Notes under the pieces: generated by a model
What the model was told of the DNA's origin: nothing
The model's input: the letters and a program-made list of their open reading frames with translations, nothing else
The model's database searches: none
NCBI GenBank assembly: GCA_023249895.1
Contig: JAHFBS010000048.1
Span: forward strand, 1 to 6,845
Direction of reading: 5' to 3'
Origin: a bacterium
GTDB taxonomy: Bacteria; Babelota; Babeliae; Babelales; RVW-14
Length of the DNA: 6,845 nt
Position numbers and translations under genes: made by a program
Part shown: positions 1 to 5,557 of the stretch, piece by piece
How positions within the stretch are numbered: position 1 is the first letter of the stretch
Layout: the number at the start of each line of letters is the position of its first letter

Positions 1-1
1 T

Positions 2-997
2 CTTGCCGATAAGCCTGGTTCGCTTCAATCCTATCCCATTAGCGAACCCTACATCGATTATTTGGTAAATCATTTTACGCATCTTAAAAATCTGCCTATT
101 CATGCCGTTATTGACTGCGGAAATGGCACCGGTGGTGTTATTATTCCAACGCTGATCAAGCGCATGAATTGGCCGAATGTCAAAACCCTCTTTGCTGAAG
201 TTGATGGCACATTCCCTTATCATGAAGCTGATCCAACGGTTCCTGAAAATATGACCTATGTTGCTCAGGCTCTACGTGATGAGCCGCAATTAGAAGTGGG
301 CCTTGGTCTTGATGGTGATTGCGATCGTATGGATCCTATGACCAAACAAGGCGAACTGGTTGCAGGCGATAAAATGTTGGCGCTCTTTGCACGTAAGGTA
401 TTGCCCCAAAACCCTGGCGTTGCCGTAGTATGCGATATCAAGGGTTCCGGATGCTTTACTGAAGCAATCAAAAAGCTGGGCGGTAGACCCTGCTTTGCGC
501 CATCCGGCTACGCATTGGTTAAAAAGACCATGCTTGAACAGGGTGCTCTTTTGGCAGGAGAATTGAGCTGTCACTTTTCTTTCCATGACCGTTATTTTGG
601 TTACGATGATGGTATTTACGCATTAATGCGAACCATAGAGCTGTTGCATGAATCAGGCCAGACTTTAGATGCCTTAGTGCAAGAAATTCCTACCAAAATT
701 AGCTCTCCTGAATTACGTATTGCCTGCTCTTCAGATGCTGAAAAAGTTGTTATTGTTGATCATGTGAAAAAAGCATTTGCTGCGCGTACTGACCTTGAGC
801 TCATTACTATTGACGGTATACGCGTTCACATGAATTATGGCTGGGGTTTATTGCGTGCCTCCAATACGCAGCCTGTTATTTGCTTGCGTTTTGAATCTGA
901 CACCACAGAAGGCCTAACGCACGTTAAAAATGATTTCTATGCTTTGCTCAAAGATTATTTCGATGAAAGCACTCTCAAAGAAAAGATTGGATTGTAA
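2..997 (+). CDS. Phosphomannomutase/phosphoglucomutase, 5'-truncated by the window edge
   Basis: This enzyme interconverts hexose 6- and 1-phosphates (mannose or glucose) to supply nucleotide sugars for cell-surface glycans; it is cytosolic. The frame is open from base 2. The TTG at 62 is internal, because the codons before it (…SEPYIDYLVNHF) match the family's end of domain 1. About 130 N-terminal residues, with the phosphoserine loop, are therefore missing. Visible parts are the metal loop DGDCDR (311-328), a domain-3 SGY loop (503-511), the sugar-binding GELSCH motif (557-574), DGIRV, and the phosphate-binding RASNTQP (854-874). The GExSxH form points to the AlgC/ManB bifunctional type rather than glucose-only mutases. 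Oddities are cysteine inside the metal loop, MDPM after it where relatives have a VGVV-like run, and tyrosine where Pseudomonas AlgC has histidine (TGH). The end overlaps nfo by 35 bases. Family is sure; substrate preference is inferred. Confidence 0.93.
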   Translation, partial: LADKPGSLQSYPISEPYIDYLVNHFTHLKNLPIHAVIDCGNGTGGVIIPTLIKRMNWPNVKTLFAEVDGTFPYHEADPTVPENMTYVAQALRDEPQLEVGLGLDGDCDRMDPMTKQGELVAGDKMLALFARKVLPQNPGVAVVCDIKGSGCFTEAIKKLGGRPCFAPSGYALVKKTMLEQGALLAGELSCHFSFHDRYFGYDDGIYALMRTIELLHESGQTLDALVQEIPTKISSPELRIACSSDAEKVVIVDHVKKAFAARTDLELITIDGIRVHMNYGWGLLRASNTQPVICLRFESDTTEGLTHVKNDFYALLKDYFDESTLKEKIGL

Positions 998-1841
998 CCA
1001 TAATTTAGGGATTCACCTTCGGCTTGAAGGGGCCTTGGAGCACCTTGTTGCGACTGCTCAGGCATATGGTCTTACGACCTTTCAATTTTTCCTCATTGTT
1101 GAAGGGGCGCATAAGCATATTGACCTGTCCCCTCAAGAGATAGACGCATTTGTCAGGGCCCGACGAACGCTGTTCGGGCCTTTGTATGTCCATGGTTCAT
1201 ATTGGATTAATCCTGCCTCGAGCAACAAATCGACCTTTTTGCTGTCGCGAGCATTGCTTAAAAAAGAACTGGCACTTGCTCAAGCCCTTGAAGTGAACTT
1301 TCTTGTGCTGCATGCCGGTTCGGCCAAAGGGTATCGACCTACCTCTGTCGATCCTACGGGAAAGCAACGCGCCATAGGCACTCTTGCAAAAATGCTCAAC
1401 AATTTGATGAAGTATGCGGGGCCGATAACCATTCTTCTTGAAAATACTGCCCATGGTAAAAAAACTATAGGCAGTGATCTTGAGGACTTTGCGCTTCTCA
1501 AAAGTTATCTTAATTTCCCCGAAAAAGTTGGTTTTTGCCTTGATACCGCCCATGCCTTTTCATACGGATATAACCTTGAACCGGTGGATGATTTTCTTGC
1601 AAAAGTTGATCAAACTATGGGGCTTACCCACCTCAAACTTATCCATTTTAATGACACCAATGATATGCAGGGCGCACGGCTTGATCAGCATGCTTTTCCG
1701 GGGCAGGGAACTATTGGAAAAGCCCCCCTTCAGACACTTTTACATCATCCATTGCTGGCCTCAGTTCCTAAGGTTATCGAGGGGTCTTCGACCAATCAAA
1801 ACATCTCAAACGCGTTATTTGACGATATTTGCACCTGGTAA
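963..1841 (+). CDS. nfo: Endonuclease IV (AP endonuclease, deoxyribonuclease IV)
   Basis: This enzyme cleaves DNA 5' of abasic sites and trims blocked 3' ends in base-excision repair, using three zinc ions in a TIM barrel. Counting from ATG 963 (292 residues), all nine ligands known from E. coli Nfo have counterparts: H77 (VHGSY), H117 (LHAGS), E160 (LLENTA), D194 and H197 (LDTAH), H228 (IHFND), D241 and H243 (LDQH), and E273 (VIEGS). Length is normal for the family. The frame is open further upstream, with ATGs at 930 and 939. I chose 963 because it gives the shortest overlap with the mutase gene and leaves a short lead before the first barrel strand (GIHLRLEG). No good ribosome binding site precedes any candidate, so translation may be coupled to the mutase. 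The N-terminus reads GIHLRLEG where the family usually has a GAHVSxAGG-like strand. Function is very likely; only the start is uncertain. Confidence 0.95.
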   Translation: MKALSKKRLDCNHNLGIHLRLEGALEHLVATAQAYGLTTFQFFLIVEGAHKHIDLSPQEIDAFVRARRTLFGPLYVHGSYWINPASSNKSTFLLSRALLKKELALAQALEVNFLVLHAGSAKGYRPTSVDPTGKQRAIGTLAKMLNNLMKYAGPITILLENTAHGKKTIGSDLEDFALLKSYLNFPEKVGFCLDTAHAFSYGYNLEPVDDFLAKVDQTMGLTHLKLIHFNDTNDMQGARLDQHAFPGQGTIGKAPLQTLLHHPLLASVPKVIEGSSTNQNISNALFDDICTW

Positions 1842-1942
1842 ATTCAGATTGTATTTATTTGCGGGGCGTTTGTGCCCATTGGATCTGCCACGTATACTTG
1901 ATGCATAACGTCAGTATTTCTCAGTAGTTCAAAAGTAATCCT

Positions 1943-1972
1943 TTAACTTAAGATATTAAGATCACTTATATA
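1943..1972 (+). promoter_or_regulatory. Candidate sigma-70-like promoter of the exported orphan
   Basis: TTAACT at 1943-1948 resembles a -35 box (4 of 6) and TATATA at 1967-1972 a -10 box (4 of 6), spaced by 18 bases. The shifted TATAGT at 1969-1974 is a better -10 match but then has a spacer of 20. The start site would fall near 1979, about 30 bases before the ATG. An inverted repeat, CTTAA-GATA-TTAAG (1947-1960), overlaps the -35 and spacer and could be an operator or chance. Boxes are weak and the region is AT-rich, so confidence is low. Confidence 0.3.
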
Positions 1973-2001
1973 GTTAGCGATTAAAGTGATTGTACATGTG
2001 T

Positions 2002-2007
2002 GGGGGA
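2002..2007 (+). promoter_or_regulatory. G-rich ribosome binding site that fixes the start at 2011
   Basis: GGGGGA lies four to five bases before the ATG at 2011. It is the strongest ribosome binding signal in the window. It supports ATG 2011 over the in-frame TTG at 1990 and ATG at 1996, which would put a non-signal-like MYMCGGI stretch in front of a clean signal peptide. Confidence 0.6.
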
Positions 2008-2010
2008 ATT

Positions 2011-2730
2011 ATGAATAAACGTATACTATGCACAATTTATACCGCATCGATGATGGGTCTGAGTGCCGTAGCCGGTATTCCTACTCAAGAAAATGTTGTT
2101 CCAGAACAAGAACAGATAGCGTCTACCCATGAGCAATGGGCCGAAAAGGTTGAGCAGGTTCTCAACTCTATGCGTGGCTCTTCCTGTGCGGGCCAGTTAT
2201 CTGACGAGATTGAAAATTTTGTTCGCAATACGTGTTCAATTCGAGAAGCGCTTGATATTCAACGTAATGTTCGTCAGCCATTTTCACGGTTGCTTTTGGC
2301 AGTGTGTGATGCGGCTCTTTTGCCCGAACAGCCATGGTTGCCATTTTTCTGTAGCATGACGCCATCTATGACCAAAGAGAAGAGCGCTCAGCTTATAGTC
2401 TGGGTTAAAGGCTTTCGTAGGGATTTGGAAGGTTATTTTAAAAAAGTTGGTATTGCTTTGGTAACTGCATGCCCAGCGTCAAGCAACGCTGCAATACCAG
2501 TAGCAGAACGACTTATCAAAACTATTCAAGAGGTTGTTGGCCAGCCTGGAGTTCTAGCCCATGAAGAGGTAAAACTTCTTGCATCAGCATTGGTTAAGCG
2601 GTTGTCAGTCAACGATATGACGGCGATTGAAAAGTTCTGCAAAACGCCAACTTTTGACAATCTTAAGGATAATTGGCGTATTTTGGTCAATGAAATGCTA
2701 CGAGTTTGTGGTAGCGATATTCGATTATAA
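2011..2730 (+). CDS. Predicted exported, cysteine-containing hypothetical protein
   Basis: I do not recognise this 239-residue protein. It begins with a textbook signal peptide: positive MNKR, a hydrophobic stretch from about residue 5 to 20, and an AVA|G cleavage site after A21. The mature part has seven cysteines (59, 75, 99, 114, 154, 210, 233) at fairly even spacing, which suggests disulfides outside the cytosol, with one left unpaired. It looks mostly helical, with many charged amphipathic stretches and no low-complexity run. There is no second membrane segment, no lipobox and no enzyme motif that I can name. The gene stands alone between nfo and rplU with its own ribosome binding site. 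It may be periplasmic, secreted or, in an intracellular bacterium, delivered to the host; this is inference. Coding status rests on the long open frame, signal peptide and ribosome binding site. Confidence 0.78.
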   Translation: MNKRILCTIYTASMMGLSAVAGIPTQENVVPEQEQIASTHEQWAEKVEQVLNSMRGSSCAGQLSDEIENFVRNTCSIREALDIQRNVRQPFSRLLLAVCDAALLPEQPWLPFFCSMTPSMTKEKSAQLIVWVKGFRRDLEGYFKKVGIALVTACPASSNAAIPVAERLIKTIQEVVGQPGVLAHEEVKLLASALVKRLSVNDMTAIEKFCKTPTFDNLKDNWRILVNEMLRVCGSDIRL

Positions 2731-2737
2731 GCAGATT

Positions 2738-2760
2738 AAACGGGCAGATATTGTCTGTTT
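2738..2760 (+). terminator. Hairpin after the orphan gene; weak terminator or part of the rplU leader
   Basis: AAACGGGCA (2738-2746) can pair with TGTCTGTTT (2752-2760) over nine pairs, two of them G-U, around a GATAT loop. The stem ends in three T residues and then CTAG, so it lacks a proper T-tract. It starts eight bases after the orphan's stop codon, which suits a weak terminator. The same left arm can also pair with 2773-2781, giving an alternative fold described in the findings. Confidence 0.35.
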
Positions 2761-2781
2761 CTAGACATAGAATGCCTGTTT
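2752..2781 (+). repeat. Imperfect direct repeat in the rplU leader
   Basis: TGTCTGTTT (2752-2760) and TGCCTGTTT (2773-2781) differ at one base and are 21 bases apart start to start, about two helical turns. They could be a pair of protein-binding sites on DNA, or competing right arms for the same RNA left arm (2738-2746). Chance similarity cannot be excluded at this length. Confidence 0.4.
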
Positions 2782-2852
2782 GTTAAACTTAGGGACATTC
2801 GTGATTTCAGGTAACTATCAGTCAAAAGTTTACAATATAAGGCTCTAGGACT

Positions 2853-3197
2853 ATGAAAGAGGCACCACGCGTATCTCAATCCGTCGACCAATACGCTATA
2901 TTCCAAACAGGTGGCAAGCAGTATCAGGCTGTTCCTGGTAAGACTGTAGCCATTGAAAAACTCGAGGGAAATGCAGGTGATAAGCTTACCTTCGGAGAGG
3001 TTTTGTTTCGTAAGACCGGCGCTGAGGCTTTTGAATTCGGTCGCCCTTACATCAATGGTGCTGCAGTTAAGGCATCTATTGTTAAACAAGCCAAAGGTGA
3101 AAAAGTTATTGTTTTTAAATTTCAACGACGTAAAAAACGCCGTACTAAAACAGGACATCGTCAACCATTGACGGTTGTTCGTATCGAGAGTATCTAA
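2853..3197 (+). CDS. rplU: 50S ribosomal protein L21
   Basis: L21 is a primary-binding protein of the large ribosomal subunit that contacts 23S rRNA. The 114-residue product has the family's opening core YAIFQTGGKQYQ (residues 14-25). The C-terminal signature follows: a basic run FQRRKKRRTKTGHRQP, then LTVVRIESI. Most bacterial L21 proteins start almost directly at the YAI motif, so this one has about 12 extra residues (MKEAPRVSQSVDQ). No in-frame start codon lies closer to the core, so the extension seems real. Upstream, AGGA at 2847-2850 is only two bases from the ATG and AAGG at 2839-2842 is ten away; neither is ideal. The usual partner rpmA (L27) does not follow. A DEAD-box helicase begins five bases after the stop, implying one operon. 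The 122-base leader may carry regulatory RNA structure. Confidence 0.97.
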   Translation: MKEAPRVSQSVDQYAIFQTGGKQYQAVPGKTVAIEKLEGNAGDKLTFGEVLFRKTGAEAFEFGRPYINGAAVKASIVKQAKGEKVIVFKFQRRKKRRTKTGHRQPLTVVRIESI

Positions 3198-3202
3198 AAT
3201 TC

Positions 3203-4585
3203 ATGCTAAAAAAACTCAAATTTGAAGAACTTGGTCTATCTAAAGAAGTTTTGCGGGCGATCGCCGATTTAGGTTTTGAAGAGGCTTCGCCTATTCAATC
3301 TGAAGCAATCCCTGTAGTTATGACCGGCCGTGATATAATTGGTCAAGCGATGACGGGAAGTGGCAAAACGGCTGCTTTCGGAATTCCGCTGATCGAAAAA
3401 GTTGATACTAAACAGCGCATTCCACAGGCATTAGTTCTCTGCCCAACGCGAGAACTAGCTATTCAGGTTGCAGGCGAGATCAACAAATTATCTAAATATA
3501 GACTCCAAATTCCAGCATTGCCTATTTATGGCGGTCAACCTATTGAACGCCAGATTCATGCATTGCGTAGAGGGGCAAAAATAATTGTTGCCACTCCAGG
3601 TCGTCTATGCGATCACCTCGAACGCAATACCATTTCGCTTAAAGCGGTCAAAATGGTGGTGCTTGATGAGGCCGATGAAATGTTGGATATGGGCTTTCGC
3701 GATGATATTGAAGCTATCCTCAAACAAACTCCATCAACGCGACAGACGTTGTTGTTTTCAGCAACCATGCCTGCGCCAATTCTGCATATTGCGCGTACCT
3801 ATCAAAAGGATCCGCACATTATTAGAGTTGCGCATGAAAAGGTGACGGTTCCTGCTATTGAACAAGTTTATTATGAAATCGAGTCTTCTCGTAAGGCCGA
3901 TCTTTTGACACGTATCATTGATATCAATAATCCAAAACGCGTTATTGTGTTTTGTAATACCAAACGTCGTGTCGATGACCTTGTTCACGATTTACATGGA
4001 CGTGGTTATTCAGCCGATGGAATTCATGGCGATATGACGCAACAAAAGCGTAACAGAGTAATGGATCGTTTCCGCAAAGGAACGACCGATATTTTGGTTG
4101 CGACCGACGTTGCGGCTCGTGGTATTGACGTGAGCGATATCGATATTGTGTTCAATTACGAAATTCCACAAGACGAAGAATCATATGTGCACCGTATTGG
4201 CCGTACTGGCCGTGCGGGTAAAGCTGGTAAGGCATTTAGTTTGGTTTCGGGCCATGAAATGTATCGCTTCCGTGCCGTTATGCGCTATACACGGGCAAAC
4301 ATTACCAAGCTGCCTGTCCCTTCGTTCAAAGAAATTGAAGAAGTCAAAACGAACAAAATGCTTAATACGGTTCGTTCTGCTATTCAAGAAAAAAATCTTG
4401 AAAACTATGCACAAATGATTGAATGTCTTTTGCGCGAAGAGTTTACGTCTCTTGATATTGCGGCTGCATTGCTCAAACTTTATTTGCATAAGTCTCAGCC
4501 ACAGCCAAAACCGCAACAAGAAAGAGCGGAACATTCATCACGTGATGGCGCACCTCGCCGTCAGCGTCATTTTAATCGTCGCTAA
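3203..4585 (+). CDS. DEAD-box ATP-dependent RNA helicase (DeaD/CshA type)
   Basis: This cytosolic enzyme unwinds short RNA duplexes using ATP; relatives act in ribosome assembly, cold adaptation and mRNA decay. The 460-residue protein has every core motif in order: Q motif GFEEASPIQ (24-32), motif I AMTGSGKT (49-56), PTREL (81-85), GG (110-111), TPGR (131-134), DEAD (155-158), SAT (186-188), HGD in GIHGDMTQ (273-280), ATDVAARGID (300-309) and HRIGRTGR (330-337). Motif I has methionine where AQTGTGKT is common. After the core come a helical segment to about 431 and a short basic Pro/Gln/Arg tail (432-460). No DbpA-type RNA-binding domain is present, so this is not a full-length CsdA architecture, and I give no symbol. 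The gene starts five bases after rplU with only a weak GAGAG upstream, suggesting co-transcription and coupled translation. Confidence 0.98.
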   Translation: MLKKLKFEELGLSKEVLRAIADLGFEEASPIQSEAIPVVMTGRDIIGQAMTGSGKTAAFGIPLIEKVDTKQRIPQALVLCPTRELAIQVAGEINKLSKYRLQIPALPIYGGQPIERQIHALRRGAKIIVATPGRLCDHLERNTISLKAVKMVVLDEADEMLDMGFRDDIEAILKQTPSTRQTLLFSATMPAPILHIARTYQKDPHIIRVAHEKVTVPAIEQVYYEIESSRKADLLTRIIDINNPKRVIVFCNTKRRVDDLVHDLHGRGYSADGIHGDMTQQKRNRVMDRFRKGTTDILVATDVAARGIDVSDIDIVFNYEIPQDEESYVHRIGRTGRAGKAGKAFSLVSGHEMYRFRAVMRYTRANITKLPVPSFKEIEEVKTNKMLNTVRSAIQEKNLENYAQMIECLLREEFTSLDIAAALLKLYLHKSQPQPKPQQERAEHSSRDGAPRRQRHFNRR

Positions 4586-4598
4586 GATTTTTTAACGC

Positions 4599-4626
4599 TT
4601 GATCGATCTACCAGTTGTGATAGGAT
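4599..4626 (+). promoter_or_regulatory. Candidate promoter of tRNA-Gly
   Basis: TTGATC (4599-4604) is a partial -35 box. TAGGAT (4621-4626) is a partial -10 box with the extended-10 TGA just before it (4618-4620). The spacer is 16 bases. Transcription would start near 4633, about 14 bases before the mature tRNA, a normal distance. Each box matches 4 of 6 consensus bases, so this is suggestive only. Read-through from the helicase gene is the alternative. Confidence 0.4.
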
Positions 4627-4646
4627 TGGACGCGTCATCTTTTGAT

Positions 4647-4719
4647 GCGGGAATAGCTCAGCTGGTAGAGCATTGCCTTCCCAAGGCAAGGGTCGCGGGT
4701 TCGAATCCCGTTTCCCGCT
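4647..4719 (+). tRNA. tRNA-Gly, anticodon CCC
   Basis: The full cloverleaf can be folded by hand. The acceptor stem GCGGGAA (4647-4653) pairs perfectly with TTCCCGC (4712-4718). The D stem is GCTC/GAGC (4656-4659, 4668-4671) with a GG-containing loop. The anticodon stem TTGCC/GGCAA (4673-4677, 4685-4689) encloses TTCCCAA, giving anticodon CCC at 4680-4682, which reads GGG. The variable loop is GGGTC. The T stem (4695-4699, 4707-4711) has one G-U pair and the loop TTCGAAT. The discriminator base is T4719, as is usual for bacterial tRNA-Gly. CCA is not encoded, so it must be added by CCA-adding enzyme. A C34 anticodon reads only GGG, so another tRNA-Gly should exist elsewhere. It lies 61 bases after the helicase and converges with the GNAT gene. 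Confidence 0.97.
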
Positions 4720-4752
4720 TTCTTTAAAATCTGCTTAGCCAATAATAAAACA

Positions 4753-5538
4753 TTACTTCTTCTGATAGAGATAAACTATTTTTCCTGCACGTTCAAAGGC
4801 AGAATCGTCTTCTTTGCGTACGACAAATGATCCTTTGAGTATGCGTTTGAAACCAACATGCTCATAAAAGTGCTGTGCTTGTTCATTCGACTCACTTGCC
4901 GATGTTGTAAGATAGATTTTTTTAATGTGTGGGCAATGATCCAATACTGAAAAAAGTAAGCTCTTTCCGAGCCCTTTGTGTTGCGCGTGTGGCGAAACCG
5001 CTAAAAGCCACACATAAGCTTCTTCATGTTCTGAGGGTGATCTGGCTATGCTCTCGCGTGATCCTTCTGTGATGGTAAGGAGACGTGTTTCCAAATTGTT
5101 TTTCATGGGCTCTTCAGTAAATAACGCAAATCCAAGAACGTTATTGCTATGGTCTTTTGCAACCACAACATATGCTGCCGCTATGCGATGTGTGAATAGA
5201 TCTGCATAGATACTATCTATTTTTTTATGCCACCCTGATTGAAGTGAATGCGTAATCTCTGCGACCACTTTGGGTTCTACAAAGGAACGATGCTCCGGCG
5301 GTATATTGACCAACCGTGGATCGTGCTTATACACGTCTGGTTTTACTAAAGGTACGAAAGCTTCAACGTAGACATTTTGTAAGGCATCAAGTGTAGGCTT
5401 AAACAAATCTCTGGTCTGAGGCGTTATTTCATGCCAACTCAGTGTAATCGCAGAAGTATGTGCGTGGTGACGAATAAAAAGTACAAGAAAAGTGGCTGCG
5501 CATATGACAACCACTGCAGATAGTATGATTTTTTTCAC
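4753..5538 (-). CDS. GNAT-family N-acetyltransferase with N-terminal membrane anchor or signal peptide
   Basis: Members of this family transfer an acyl group from acetyl-CoA to an amine; the substrate here is unknown. The 261-residue protein starts at GTG 5538. MKK is followed by a hydrophobic segment (about residues 4-22), then RHHAH. No clear AxA cleavage site is visible, so it reads best as a signal anchor, though an uncleaved or atypical signal peptide is possible. The GNAT core follows: AAYVVVAKD (120-128) and VLGFALF (134-140), AYVWLLAVSPHAQHKGLG (174-191) with the acetyl-CoA pyrophosphate loop Q186-x-x-G-x-G191, and motif B with AQHFYEHVGF (221-230). Residues 31-118 are less typical and may form a substrate or lid region. 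It lies 19 bases after the glycyl-tRNA synthetase gene on the same strand, so the two are probably co-transcribed. No good ribosome binding site is seen. A cytosolic GNAT would not need the hydrophobic N-terminus. Confidence 0.9.
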   Translation of the reverse strand: MKKIILSAVVVICAATFLVLFIRHHAHTSAITLSWHEITPQTRDLFKPTLDALQNVYVEAFVPLVKPDVYKHDPRLVNIPPEHRSFVEPKVVAEITHSLQSGWHKKIDSIYADLFTHRIAAAYVVVAKDHSNNVLGFALFTEEPMKNNLETRLLTITEGSRESIARSPSEHEEAYVWLLAVSPHAQHKGLGKSLLFSVLDHCPHIKKIYLTTSASESNEQAQHFYEHVGFKRILKGSFVVRKEDDSAFERAGKIVYLYQKK

Positions 5539-5557
5539 TGAACTGTCTTTTGCAATA

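Larger units (their letters stand above)
1842..2010. other. Intergenic gap between nfo and the exported orphan
   Basis: This gap of about 170 bases has no credible gene. It contains a small GGGC/GCCC hairpin near 1865-1878 without a T-tract, so it is a poor terminator. It also holds a candidate promoter with a small inverted repeat near 1943-1972, and ends in a G-rich ribosome binding site. Its size suggests that the orphan gene is transcribed separately from the mutase-nfo pair. Confidence 0.5.

Noticed and set aside
1865..1878. GGGC/GCCC hairpin after nfo as a terminator
   Set aside because: Four pairs with no T-tract behind it; too weak to call.
1474..1908. A 144-residue plus-strand frame inside and past nfo
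   Set aside because: It is an alternative frame of a clearly coding nfo gene; no ribosome binding site and no domain-like pattern.
2831..2836. TACAAT as a -10 box for rplU
   Set aside because: No acceptable -35 at the right distance, and it would leave a leader of only about 10 bases without room for a ribosome binding site.
2736..3164. A 142-residue open frame on the minus strand opposite rplU
   Set aside because: It is a shadow of the L21 gene, whose protein is unmistakable; the antisense product is rich in Ser, Cys and Phe and has no recognisable motif.
4181..4534. A 117-residue minus-strand frame opposite the helicase
   Set aside because: It is antisense to conserved helicase motif VI and the C-terminal region; Phe- and Arg-rich composition is typical of a shadow frame.
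4563..4593. Possible terminator at the end of the helicase gene (AGCG/CGCT then a six-T run)
   Set aside because: Only four pairs around a 13-base loop, and the stem overlaps the stop codon; the T-run alone is not enough evidence.
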